NCBI GenBank assembly: GCA_026874595.1
Contig: CM049309.1
Coordinates: 51,434,079 to 51,498,078 of the forward strand
Direction of reading: 5' to 3'
Origin: Sipunculus nudus
Taxonomy: Eukaryota; Annelida; Sipuncula; Golfingiida; Sipunculidae
Length of the DNA: 64,000 bases
Shown in pieces: positions 11,079-23,100 of this stretch. Below the pieces are notes generated by a model. It saw nothing but the letters and a program-made list of their open reading frames with translations. It had not been told where the DNA came from and ran no database searches. Position numbers and translations under genes: made by a program. Within the stretch, counting starts at the first letter, position 1. Each line of letters starts with the position of its first letter.

Positions 11079-13366
11079 TTTTGGTAGAGTTGATCTTGGG
11101 TCCATTATGTAGCCTATTTTCAACTGAGGGCAGCCATAGTCTTCTTCTGCAAAACTGTTGTTTCAACTTATATAACATTGCACAAAAATTATTGTATCCC
11201 CAGACGAAGTCAGGATACTATGGTTTAAGCACAGAGCTGCAGAGCCGCTGCAGAGATTTCGTTTGGACGCAATACCTCAAAAAATATTTTACGGATCTCT
11301 ACCAAACTTGACATGGGCATTGATATGGGTGAGAGGACCAAGCCTATTTAAAATAGGGTCATTACCTTTACCAGGAGAGTGACCTTGACCTTGAATAGAT
11401 CCATTTTGGGGGAAAATCACACAAATTCTTAAATATCTCAAGAAGTCTTGCATGGATTGATCCAAAAATCAACTTGACCATAGATCTTAGATAGTGATGT
11501 TATGTACTGGAAACTGGTGGCCCCACCTGTGATCCTTTTCTTGTTTTCGTGCCATTTAAAACCCCTATCATTGTCACTTAACAGTACTGTGAGCATTATA
11601 AGTCAAAAACTAATGGACAGATTTCTTTCATACCATGCATATACATGGACATGGGTTATGGGATGAGGTCTGTTTAAATTACGGTCATGACCTTTAACAT
11701 GAGAGTGGCCTTGACCTTTAATATTTCCATATTTGGTGAAAATCACATGCACCTCTTATGATATCTCCAGTGTTGATATCCGTATGGATTTCAAAGTGAC
11801 TTATATATGGCCCACCACTAAAGTAAGAACCCTATAGGTTCTAGGGTCATGAGGTCAAAGGTCAAGGTCACTGGACTCGCATCTTTAAAGATGTGGTGGA
11901 TGCATTTTAAGCCAAACTTTGCACAGGTCTTCAGTCTTGAACATATAGCTTACTTGCCAATACTGGATGATCAATATCAGTTTTGGGGTCACAAGGTCAA
12001 AGGTCAAGGCTACAGGAGCTATCTGTCAAAAAATTAGTTTCCGGATGATAATTCCAGCTTTTTAGCTCAGCTGACTATAAGTCATCTGAGCTATAGTCGT
12101 GGTCCATTGTCCGTCGTCCGTCCGTCCATAGATGTGGCACGTTTTGAAACCGTAAGACCTAGGAATCCAAAATTCAGCATAATGTTAGATGTCCCCAAGA
12201 TCTCCTACCAAGCCGAAAACTGGGTCTTTGCGACTTCGTTCCTTTGAGAAATTAAGGAAAAACCTCAATTTTTTATTAAAATCCTATTTTCACACTTCAG
12301 GACTGCCTAATATCAAAACCACTCATCTGTTTTTCTTCATATTTACGATAAATATTCCTCTATATAGTTCCTATGTACATGCCAGAAATTAAGTCTGTTA
12401 AGTATAAATTCTTTAAGTTATGGGCCCAAACATAATGGACTTTGTAAAAAATCAGGAAAAATAATAACTCACTTAACATTAAAAATTTTGAAACTAGAGT
12501 CTATTTTCTTAAGTATATAACTATGTTTAATTAAGATTCAATTGTTTACCCAAAATTAGATTTGAATTTTGTAAATTTTTTAAGTTATTAGCATAAAAAA
12601 AAATCAGTACCTTAAATTTTGCCCAACTTTGACCATGGCACGTTTTTTTCCTGTAAGCACCATTGATTTAATTTTCACAGCATGTAAACATAAATATTTA
12701 GTTTGTCTAAATCTGAAATTTGAAAATAAAAGCTTGAAAATTAAGCTAGTTATTGATTTTTTTTTCTGTAGTCACTTGCTTTGATTACAGATGCAGGGTC
12801 CCACTCCAGGTCACTGGAAGTCAGCTAAGCCAGGGTTTCTGATTTGTTACAGTCACTGGGGGGAGATCCCCTGCTGTGACAGGTGTACAGTTAATCTCAT
12901 TTCACCAACCCAATCATCACCCCCCCCCCCCCCCAAGCGCAAACCCAACCCACCAAGTGTTATGCAGTAATTGTTATTGTTTTCACTGTATCTCCTTAAT
13001 TGTAATGCTGTTTCCACTCCGATATGCAAAAACTTTCCTTGAAAAAATAATTCAAGGTGTAATCCAGAAGATGCAATGTTATGTAATGTAGCATTTTTAA
13101 AGAAATCAATTTTCTTTTAAATGATTTTAACAAATATAAATGAACCCATCGGTATGCTTAAATTATTATAAAATATGAAGCACATTATGGATAAATATAG
13201 ACACAATTAAAAATTGTGAAATCTAAATCAAGTATTATTTTTAGATATTTATTGTTTTGCAGATTTAAAAGATATATTTTTGTGGTAAAAAATAAATAAA
13301 CATTTGTATGCATGATGTGGTGTTATCTGACAAGATTGAGATTTATGATGATGCAATTGAGAACTA

Positions 13367-14957
13367 GAATACGGGTAGTCGACAAGCGACTACTTGTATC
13401 CGCCTAAATCAGAGTGGAACGGGTGAAGTGTTGCATATTAGCATGGATATTTTATCCCATGGCAGACAAACAGATGGGAGCTGTGCAAACATGGCTGCAG
13501 GTGGCGCCACCAGTTTTGCGTATGATAAAGAGCTATGTGAGATTTATACACATGCAAAATTTTGGCCCAATCGGTCAAACGGTTCCCTAGATATGAGCTT
13601 GGATGTCGCAGCGTAAACTTGATTGTAGGTGGCGCCACCTGTCATAAAATCAGAAAAGCTATCCAGGATGTATAAGCATGCCAAATTTCAGGTGAATTAG
13701 TCAAACCACTGCAGAAATATGAGTGATTTTAACCCAAGGCAGACGAACAGATGGACACTGTGCAAACATGTTTGCAGGTGGTGCCACCATTTTCGGTGTA
13801 TGTTATAAAGCTCTCCAAGGGCTACATTTGTGCAAAAAAATTTTCCTGATCGGTCAAACGGTTCCTGAGATATGAGCTTGGATGTCTGCAGCGTAAACGT
13901 GAATGTAGGTGGCGCCACCTGTCATAAAATCAGAAAAGCTATCCAGGATGTATACGCATGCTAAATTTCAGGTGAATTAGTCAAGTCACTGCAGAGATAT
14001 GAGTGATTTTAACCCAAGGCAGACAAACAGATGGACACTGTGCAAACATGGTTGCAGGTAGCGCCACCATTTTTGGTGTATGTTATAAAGCTCTCCAAGG
14101 GCTACATTTGTGCAAAAGAATTTTCCTGATCGGTCAAACGGTTCCTGAGATATGACTTTTGATGTCTGCAGCGTAAACGTGAATGTAGGTGGCGCCACCT
14201 GTCATAAAATCAGAAAAGCTATCCAGGATGTATACGCATGCCCAATTTCAGGTGAATTAGTCAAGTCACTGCAGAGATATGAGTGATTTTAACCCAAGGC
14301 AGACGAACAGATGGACACTGTGCAAACATGGTTGCAGGTGGCGCCACCATTTTTGGTGTATGTTATAAAGCTGTCCAAGGGCTACATTTGTGCAAAAGAA
14401 TTTTCCTGATCGGTCAAACGGTTCCCGAGATATGAGCTTGGATGTCTGCAGCGTAAACGTGAATGTAGGTGGCGCCACCTGTCATAAAATCAGAAAAGCT
14501 ATCCAGGATGTTTACGCATGCCCAATTTCAGGTGAATTAGTCAAGTCACTGCAGAGATATGAGTGATTTTAACCCAAGGCAGACGAACAGATGGACACTG
14601 TGCAAACATGGTTGCAGGTGGCGCCACCATTTTTGGTGTATGTAATAAAGCTCTCCGAGGGCTACATTTGTGCAAAAAAATTTTCCTGATCGGTCAAACG
14701 GTTCCCGAGATATGTGGGTTTATGTGTGGAAACAGACGCACAAACGGACGCAGAGCGCAAAGGAAAGGTCAGAGGTCAAAACAAAATCGGGGCGCAGCAG
14801 TTCACATGTGACCCGAACATAATCCCGGGTTTCGGAAAATTCCGCCCAGCGGTTACGGAGGAGTTCTCCGGACACCTACGCGGCGGCGGCGGCGGCGGCG
14901 GCGGCGACCAGCTGAAAACATAGTATCCGCAAAACTCTGTTTTGGCGGATACAATTA
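13367..14957 (-). repeat. Family C (HINE/pearl-like) element, copy 2, most complete
   Basis: Read on the minus strand it starts TAATTGTATCCGCC with the head hairpin. A (CCG)n tract follows (plus-strand CGGCGG... about 14879-14906), then about four core units of 280 bp. Next comes the inverted head copy (TTGTATCCGCC on the plus strand at 13394) and finally a hairpin GTAGTCG/CGACTAC (13375-13393). This order (terminal inverted repeat, microsatellite, tandem core, displaced inverted repeat, 3' stem-loop) is the Helentron/HINE plan. Comparison with the uninterrupted family A text at about 585-605 gives the empty site; at most a TA is duplicated. Confidence 0.72.
13690..14705 (-). repeat. 280-bp tandem core satellite inside family C copy 2
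   Basis: Units repeat at exactly 280 bp: equivalent positions lie at 13698, 13978, 14258 and 14538. Each unit has two GGTGGCGCCACC-type palindromes or close variants, a CGGTCAAACGGTTCC block and a CACTGCAGAGATATGAGTGA block. Units are very similar to each other, so they were homogenised or amplified recently. The repeating 70-73 residue minus-strand frames arise from this period and are not genes. Confidence 0.85.
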
Positions 14958-16035
14958 TGAATCAACTTTTATATTCAGATATATATGTTAAATTGGAAAT
15001 GTATAGAAATATAAACTTAAATTAGAAAATAATTGATGTGATAAAAAAATCAGGATTTAATACAAACATTTGTTCATTATTTTCCTGCCACAGCAGAATT
15101 TGAGATCAGGCTTTGTTTGCCTTGTTTTATGTTGTTAATTAGCTATATATCAACTGTATAATAGTAATAACTGGTAATAGTACAGATCATTTGTTCACAA
15201 ACTGCTCACATGCTTTAGTTTCAACATTAGGAAACACATGGTCAGGTCACAAAATATTTTTTGCAACAATTTCTTGCTCATCAATACAAACCAATCATAT
15301 AAACCAACCATGGCCTTTATTACCTCTTCCTCTTACACTTTATCTCCATTAGATATTATTTTAGATTTTTACCTTCAAGGTTAACGTCAGCTGAGCACAG
15401 TGACCCATAGGTCCCTTGTTTTTATGTATGGATTTCAAACTTGACTTATATATGTCCCATTATAAAAGCAAGACCCCAGTTTATTTTGGGGTCACAAGGA
15501 CAAAGGTCAAGGTCACAGGACACATCTTTAAAAAGATTATGGATGCATTTTTAGCCAAACTTTTCATCTCAGACCTTTTATCTTGCACATATAATTCACC
15601 AACCAGTAGAGGATGTTCCATATTAATTTTTGGGTCACAAGATCAAAGGTCAAGGCCACAGGAGGTATCTATCAAAAGATTAGTTTCCGGATGATAATTC
15701 TAGCTTGGATTGATATATGGCTTTCAAAGTTGACTTATATATGGCCCATCAACAAAGCAAGACCTCTATTGATTTAGACCTCGATCAAAAGATTAGTTTC
15801 CGGATGATAATTCCAGCTTGGATCGATATATGGCTTTCAAACTTGACTTATATATGGCCCATCAACAAAGCAAGACCTCTATTGATTTTGAGGTCATGAG
15901 GTCAAAGGTCAAGGTCACAGGACACACATCTTTGAAAAGATTGTGGATGCATTTTCAGCCAAACTTTTCATTCAAGACCTTTAATCTTGAATATATAGTT
16001 CATCTGCCAATAGAAGAAGACCCCTATCCATTTTT

Positions 16036-17369
16036 ATGCCCCCGCCACAAAGTGGCCGGGGCATATAGTTTTACCCATGTCCGTCATTCGGAAATCAAAC
16101 AGTTGTACAGACTTTTTTTGGCAATTCCTGCAGATATTGGCCTGATTTTTTGTGTGTGGGCAGATAATGACCAGTTACAGATCGAGTTTGCGTTTCATCC
16201 CAGTTGACCTACATTTGACTGTTTTAAGGCTCCTAAACTTAAAAAATTTCATGAAAATAGAAATTTTCATGACAAATACCTATGTACAGACTATTTTTTC
16301 GCAATGCCTGCAGATATTTGCCTGATTTTTTGTTTGTAGGCAGATAATGACCTGTTACAGATGGAGTTCACGTTTCATCCCAGTTGACCTTCTTTTGAAC
16401 GTTTTACGCCTCCTTAACTTAGAAATTTCATGAAAAATAGAAATTTTCATGACAAATACACATGTAGGGACTTTTTTTTTGCAGTACCTGCAGATATTGG
16501 CCTGATTTTTGGTGTGTGGGCAGATATAGACCAGTTACAGATCGAGTTTGCGTTTCGTCCCAGTTGACCTACTTTTGACCTCTTTATGGCTCCTGAACAT
16601 AGAAAATTTCATGAAAAAATATAAATATTCATGACAAATACACATGTACAGACTTTTTTTCGCAGTACCTGCAGATATTGGCCTGATTTTTGGTGTGTGG
16701 GCAGATAATGACCAGTTACAGATTGAGTTCACGTTTTGTCCCAGTTGACCTACTTTTGACTGTTTGACGGTTCTCTAACATAGAAAATTTCATAAAAAAG
16801 AGCACATGTACGGACTTTTTTTCGCAGTGCCTGCAGATGCGGGCCTGATTTTTGGTGTGTAGGCAGATAATGACCAGTTACGGATCAAGTTCTTATTTTG
16901 TCCCAGTTGACCTACTTTTGACCATTTGACTGCTCCTGAACATAGAAAGTTTCATGAAAAATAGAAATTTTCATAACAAGTGCATATGTACGGACTTTTT
17001 TTCCTCAATGCCTGCAGATATCACCCTGATTTTTTATGTGTGGGCAGATAATGACAGTTACAGATCGAGTTTGCATTTGTCCCGGTTGACCTACTTTTAA
17101 TTGTTTTACGGCTCCTAAACATGAAAGACAGAAATTTTTATGGAAAATGCACATGTATGGACTTTTTTTCACAATGCCTGCAGATACTGGCCTGATTTTT
17201 GGTGTGTTGCTTGATAATGACCTGTTACAGATCGAGTTTGCATTTTGCCCTTGTTGATTTACTTTTGACCATACGACACCTCCTGAACTTAAAAAAATTT
17301 TCAAAATTTAACAAATGTTTCTAATTTGCCCCAGGTGGGGGCATTCGTGTTGTTCTGACACATCTTGTT
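16036..17369 (+). repeat. Family B (HINE-like) element, copy 1, inserted in family D
   Basis: It begins after TTTTT with a strong hairpin (ATGCCCC, GCCAC / GTGGC, GGGGCAT). Seven internal units follow at about 180-bp spacing (CTGCAGAT at 16128, 16308, 16488, 16669, 16831, 17012, 17178). Near the end lie an inverted head copy (GGGGGCAT), a weak stem (GTGT...GACAC) and ATCTTGTT. The uninterrupted family D text at about 17641-17665 shows the empty target CCATTTTTAGGTCAC, so insertion was in a T-run without an evident long target duplication. Confidence 0.75.
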
Positions 17370-17769
17370 AGGTCACAAAGTCAAAGGTGAAGGTCAAAGG
17401 AGTCATCTGTCCAAAAATTCATTTCCTGATGATTACTCCAGCTTGGAATGATATATGGGTATCAAACTTGACTGACATATGGCCCATCAATAAAGCAAGA
17501 TTCCTATTGATTTTGAGGTAATGAGGTCAAAGGTCAAGGTAACAGGACAAACATCTTTGAAAAATTGTGGATGCATTTTCAGCCATGCCTTTCATCTCAG
17601 ACCTTTTATCTTGCACATATAGTTCACCTGCCAAAAGAGGAAGACCCCTATCCATTTTTAGGTCACAGGGTCAAAGGTTAAGGTCACAGGAGCCATCTGT
17701 CCAAAAATTCATTTTCCTGATGATAACTCCAGCTTGGATTGATATATGGGTTTCAAACTTGACTTATAT

Positions 17770-18400
17770 ATTTCCATCCATCTTGGAAAGTTTTCTCATA
17801 AACCATACAGGTTTAATACCCTTTTCTGAGGAGTGATTTGTCCTATTGGCCTGAAAATGTGCATATCCATAGAACTTGGACTCCTACATTTTGTACTCAA
17901 GACTGGTGGCGCCATCAGCAAGCGTTTTAGCGTGGCGTCCATTTGTATGTGTGCTTTGGTTGAAAATTGCTCATATCTCCGGATTGGTTCAAGGTATTGG
18001 TCTTAAATTTGGCATGATCATCCATCTTGGAAAGTTTTCTTATAAACCAGACAGATGGCATCACCTTCCTTCCCGTTTCCGTAAAATAAATTAATGCTCT
18101 TTTCTGAGGAGTGATTTGCACTATTTGCCTGAAATTGTGCATATCCATGGATCTTACACTCCTCCATCCTTTACTCAAGACTGATGGCGCCATCTGCTAT
18201 TGTTTTGCCATGGTGTCCATCTGTACATGTGCTTTTGGTGAAAATTGCTCATATCTCTGGAAAGTTCAAGGTGTTGATCGTAAATTTGGCATGGCTATCC
18301 ATCATAGAAAATTTTCTTGAAAACCAGACAGGTGGCACCACCTACCTTCCTGTTTCTGTAAAATAATTAATGCTCTTTTCTCAAGAGAGATTCAACATAA
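17770..18400. repeat. Diverged about 280-bp tandem repeat related to the family C core
   Basis: TTTTCTGAGGAGTGATTTG recurs at about 17822 and 18100, with GATGGCGCCATC or a variant, CCTGAAATTGTGCATATCCAT and GCTCATATCTC in the same order. The order and period parallel the family C core (CCTGAAATTTGGCATG, GGTGGCGCCACC, CTCATATCTC), so this is probably an old relative. No gene is seen. Confidence 0.6.
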
Positions 18401-18471
18401 TGGCCCCCATATTGTGTGAAAAATATTGTTTCTCTAGTTGATAGATGGAAGAAACCATCGTTGCTTACTAA

Positions 18472-18711
18472 GTGTCAGTATATGCTGCTGAAGATGGGGG
18501 GCCTATTCTTAAAAAAAGGGGGGGGGGATTGATTGTCTGGGGATACTTTGGCACCTGTGGTGCCAGGAAATATCTAGTTCTATGGTGGCCTTTGTTCAAG
18601 TTTATTTACAGAATTTTTGGCAGAATTATTGGACCTTTCAAAATGAAAGGACTGAGATACTTTTTTAACAAAGGTAATAGATTTATTATGCTAAAAAACT
18701 TAGCCATTTAA
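18472..18711 (+). pseudogene. Tc1/mariner transposase fragment
   Basis: The translated piece GGGLIVWGYFGTCGARKYLV resembles the conserved GGGSVMVWG(C/A)F block in the catalytic region of Tc1-like transposases (compared from memory). Only about 60-80 codons are recognisable. A homopolymer G run (18518-18527) lies inside it. There is no start, no N-terminal DNA-binding part and no C-terminal catalytic end, so it is a dead scrap of a plain DNA transposon. Confidence 0.55.
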
Positions 18712-18837
18712 GTATATAAGCAGAGCTGTACAGGCAACATAAATAATTGGTTCCATATCCAGCTTATGTGTAATCCATGGATAAAATATATCTGTATTCC
18801 AATTTTGATTTCAATAGGCATCTGTTATCATTCCAAA

Positions 18838-19713
18838 CATTTTGATAAAAAAAACCTTATGTCAGCTTAAAAAGTGCATGGTAGCAAAAGTCTTTCAATA
18901 TGTAAACAGATTTATCAACAGGCCAAGATTGTATCTGTATTTATATATAGCTTGGCTAACTGCCAACTACTTCCGAGTTGGCAACAGGCCAAGTTTCAGT
19001 CTGTATCTATTTATAGTTGACTGCCAACTGTATCAGATAAGGCCACATGTCAAGAGTTCAGTCAGTACAACCAAGTGCTGGTCAGGAGTTCACTAAGTGC
19101 AGAAGCTGCAGCTGGTAATTTGTTCCAGTTCACTTGGGACAACTGCCTGCCTCAGCTTATCTTTGACAGCCGTCACACAGCCCAAGAGTGGTTTGAAGTA
19201 ACTGCCTGAAATTTTGCTTATCCATACATCTTTGATGGCTTCTTCATACACAAGACTGGTTGTGCCACCTACAATCATTTTGATAAAAAAAACCTTATGT
19301 CAGCTTAAAAAATGCATGGTAGCAAAAGTCTTTCAATATGTAAACAGATTTATCAACAGGCCAAGATTGTATCTGTATTTATATATAGCTTGGCTAACTG
19401 CCAACTACTTCCGAGTTGGCAACAGGCCAAGTTTCAGTCTGTATCTATTTATAGTTGACTGCCAACTGTATCAGATAAGGCCACATGTCAAGAGTTCAGT
19501 CAGTACAACCAAGTGCTGGTCAGGAGTTCACTAAGTGCAGAAGCTGCAGCTGGTAATTTGTTCCAGTTCACTTGGGACAACTGCCTGCCTCAGCTTATCT
19601 TTGACAGCCGTCACACAGCCCAAGAGTGGTTTGAAGTAACTGCCTGAAATTTTGCTTATCCATACATCTTTGATGGCTTCTTCATACACAAGACTGGTTG
19701 TGCCACCTACAAT
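18838..19713. repeat. Near-identical tandem duplication, 2 x 438 bp
   Basis: 18838-19275 is repeated at 19276-19713; the only difference noticed is one base in an A-run neighbourhood. The unit holds two partial internal repeats (CAGGCCAAG...GTATCTGTAT) and a piece (CCTGAAATTTTGCTTATCCAT, TTGTGCCACCTACAATCAT) related to the family C core. The near identity means a recent duplication or an assembly artefact. The 84- and 106-residue frames are repeat shadows. Confidence 0.9.
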
Positions 19714-19990
19714 CATTTTTGTGTTATGTCCAACCATGCCAGTATTTCAGCAGTGACGTTTGTGTAATTGGTTCATATACTGAGGTTCAAAATGTATAGT
19801 ACTTGCAATGTACATACATGTCACACACGTACTTGAAGAGTAAAGGCTCAGCATTGAAGCAGTATACCTGATGTATACCACATTGCACAGGTGAGCATTA
19901 AAAGGTTCAAGAGATTATATTTTATTAAAAGTCAGATATTGGGATAGGCCCCTTTAAAAATAATCTTATGACCTGCTGTTATATTTACAG

Positions 19991-20115
19991 GAGTATGGCA
20001 TAACCCGAGATGAGAAGCTGCTCATCAGTTTGTGTATATGTACCCCGCTGCTCCGGAAAATCCTGGTGGACATCCAGAGAAATGTGGACGAGGACACCAC
20101 AAGGTTGGACTCAAG
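19991..20115 (+). CDS. PPIP5K: PPIP5K exon a (first in window), phosphatase domain
   Basis: Acceptor ATATTTACAG precedes GAG; the frame reads [20 protein letters not shown], then [21 protein letters not shown]. Human PPIP5K1 has EYGISREEKLEIAVGFCLPL here. The donor AAG/GTGGGC at 20116 gives a peptide length like human. A second in-phase donor, GTGAGT at 20131, would add WAQYL. The exon starts in phase 0 and ends in phase 2. No upstream exon was found within 1-19990. Confidence 0.9.
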
Positions 20116-23100
20116 GTGGGCTCAGTATTTGTGAGTATCTGTGTGGACCAGGGAGACTTGCCTCTCTAGTCCTTGTGCTTTTTTTGCTTCTTCTCTCTCA
20201 CACCTCACCTCAAGCCCATCCACCATGCATAACCCTCCAGTTGTTCCTTACAGATCTGTAGATCTATTTTCCAAGTCAGGACTTCAAGCATTGATCAAAG
20301 CATTGATCAAATCAGATATTACTGATCATTATGCAGGGATGTAGGAACGAAATTAATTATTAGGGGGACAGATGAGGTGTGAGTCTGAGACCATGGTCCA
20401 CAAGTGAAAGTGAAATGGAGCACGTTTTTTTTTTTTTTTGGGGGGGGGGGTGATTGAACAACCTTATGTTATAAACATATAATATTATAGGATATCTCTG
20501 CCAAACCCCCATTATTTATATTTGGGAGGCAGTAGCCCCCTCACCTCCTGCTTCCTCCACCAATGGAATGCTGTCTGATGTACCTGATTTTGTTCTGAGC
20601 AGGTGATCATATCTATACCGGATTCTGTGCCCAGCTGGTGATCTCATAATACCATACCTTGATCTTAGCTGGTGATCACATCAGCACTTAAAAACATATA
20701 TATATTCTTTATGTCTATTAATAAGTCAAATATTTTTTTTTATCTACTGTACTTGATACATTTGGTTACTTTGACCCATTAGTTCATTTGCTAAACTGCG
20801 GTCAAGGGTTTGATCTGTATGGTGTATATTACTTGCTTAGTTGACTATTAGTCTGACTGTTAGTATGGAGGCTTGTTAACACTTTTTCACTACCTATGCC
20901 ATATGTTTCCTAACAATATTCTCCTGGTGTAAGACCTGCTGTCTGGTGGATGGGCTTGAATTAACACTTTATTGTAACATTATGATGTTGTCTCAGTGTA
21001 ACACATTCTTGTTGTATATATACATGTGGTATTTTAATTGATAAATTTACATATAATAGTGCCAGTAAGATTCAAGTTAAATTCAGAAATTTGGTTTGAT
21101 AGAATATGTAAAAATGTTGAAATTTGATATACATGAATAATACCAGTGTAGTTAATCATTGAATCTGTGAATAATACCAGTTTAAACAAAGAGTGTAATC
21201 TAATTATATACATTTTAACCTTATATGTTTAAGACAATCTGTCAGCAGTTCAAACATAAAAAAGTAAAGGTAATATTAAGAAATAATTTTAAGAAATAAT
21301 TTATGTTTCTTCTCATTTTCTGCATTCTTTGCAAATGAGGCAACTGTGTGTAAATCCAGGTTTACTAACATGTAACACAACATCTCCACAATCTCTTTGG
21401 CTGTTAATGCAGGATTTTATATCAACACAGAATAATTTTTTTTGTAAATAGACAGTCTGTACCAAACACAGCTCAACAGAATATGCATCTTCAAATCAAG
21501 GCATATCCCCTTAGTTATTATAAGAATGGGTGTCTTGCTCCCAATCACCAGATCAATGTAGAGCCTGTTAGAAAATACATTGTGGTTGCTTTCTTCTCCT
21601 TTACACTGGAAACATTAGGATGTATTATTCTACTGTGTAGTAGTGATATCACTGTTTGAACATCTGTAGTGATGTGGAGATGTGATATTTAATTCCTATT
21701 ATGTATATATGCCATCCACTTTTCCCTGTTTAAGAACATAAATTAATCATATTTATGTTTTCCTTCATATTTTGAAATGATTGTTAGCAATAAACAGCAT
21801 ATTTTTGCACAGCATCCCACTGTGGTGACCAGCATTTCACAATAAAACTGTGCTCTAAATGTCATATGCAAGTTTTAAAAAGTTAATGTAAAAGATGATG
21901 CATGTTCTGTTGATGTTTTAGAACACTGCCTTAAATGTTCGTACCTGTAAACCTATTAGTGTTTTAATTTGCTGGTGTTCATAAATCCTGAACCACAAGT
22001 TTGCTTTGCTTTCTCACTGGTTATATAACAGATCCTATGATGTATACCATTGTACTGTACTCTTGTTTCACACAAAAATACTAAATAAACTACTGGTGGT
22101 GTTCTAGCTCTGCTGAGTCATGGTGAGCTATAGCAATTACCCTTTGTAGTCCTTCCGTCAGGCCATCTGGTAGCATGGAACAAATCGTAAATGCTGGACA
22201 TAGACACTTCTTACTTAAAATCCATGGAAACCTGAAATTAAGTCACTGCGATCTGTATTCTCCAAATTATGGGGCCTGTTTGTGCAACTCAGAATAATTA
22301 AAAATTTGATATAAAAGCACCAGTATCTCCATATTTGATGCATTTATGGCCAGGATTTTTGCTTGCTTATTGATCATTGACAGTTTCATCATCTGCTAAA
22401 GACTGGTGCCACAACCTGTATTTTTATTATTTTTTAGCTCAGCTGACTATAAGTCATCTGAGCTATAGTCGTGGTCCTTTGTCCGTCGTCCGTCCGTCCG
22501 TTAACAGGGCACGTTTTGAAACCATTGGACCTAAGAATCCAAAATTTTGCATACTGTTAGATGTCCCCAAAATCTCCTATCATACCAAAATTTGGGTCAC
22601 TAGGACTTCGTTCCTTCGAGATATTAAGGAAAAACCTCCATTTTCCATAAAAAAAACCATTGTTACACTTCAAGGCTGCCTAATTTCAAAACCACTGATC
22701 TGTAATTGATCATATTTAGTATTCATATACTTCCATAAATTTTCTATGAACATACCCAAAATAAGGTCAGTATTGTATATTGTTTTGAAGTTATGGGCCC
22801 AAATATAATGCAGTTTAAAAAAAATTCAAAAATATATTTACCCACTTAACATGAGAATTGCTGAAGCTGTAGACTTTTTTTCTGGAATATAACTTTATTT
22901 AATAAAGATTCAATTGTTTATCCAAAATTAGGTCTGAATTTTGAAAATTTTTCAAGTTATTAGCATAAATAAAAAATCAATCCCTAAATGTTGTCCAACT
23001 TTGGCAACGGCACGTTTTTTCCCTGTAAATACTGTTGATTCAGTTTTCACAGCATATATACAAAAGGATTTAATCTTTTAAATTTTAAATTTCAAAGGAA

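Larger units (their letters stand above)
12064..15420 (+). repeat. Family A (HINE-like) element, copy 2, inserted in family D
   Basis: The head AGCTCAGCTGACTATAAG follows TTTT at 12064. The tail at about 15388-15420 has GTCAGCTGAGC, the imperfect palindrome GACCCATAGGTC and CCTTGTT. The flanks continue family D sequence: ATTCCAGCTT on the left and a TATGGATTTCAAACTTGAC block on the right, as seen joined near 15812-15850. It carries a poly-C run (about 12918-12934) and is itself interrupted by the family C element at 13367-14957. Confidence 0.7.
11190..17769 (+). repeat. Family D composite repeat, interrupted by two insertions
   Basis: It starts with ATTGTATCC and a hairpin (GTATCC...GGATAC, 11195-11217) related to the family C head. 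The body has diverged repeats built on AAAGGTCAAGGTCAC, GGATGCATTTT.AGCCAAACTTT and TTTCAAACTTGACTTATATATGG at about 11840-12060, 15430-16035 and 17373-17769. Family A (12064-15420) and family B (16036-17369) elements interrupt it at sites where the repeat resumes on the other side. The 3' end is not clearly defined. No gene was seen; the ORFs inside are repeat reading frames. Confidence 0.55.

Noticed and set aside
13690-14705. CRISPR-like or protein-coding repeat array
   Set aside because: The genome is eukaryotic, there is no repeat/spacer alternation, and the whole 280-bp unit is repeated.
13428-14923. Several similar 66-82 residue frames on both strands
   Set aside because: They recur at the 280-bp satellite period and contain its palindrome; they are reading frames of a tandem repeat with no gene features.
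18842-19534. Paired 84- and 106-residue frames
   Set aside because: They are two copies of the same non-coding 438-bp duplication.
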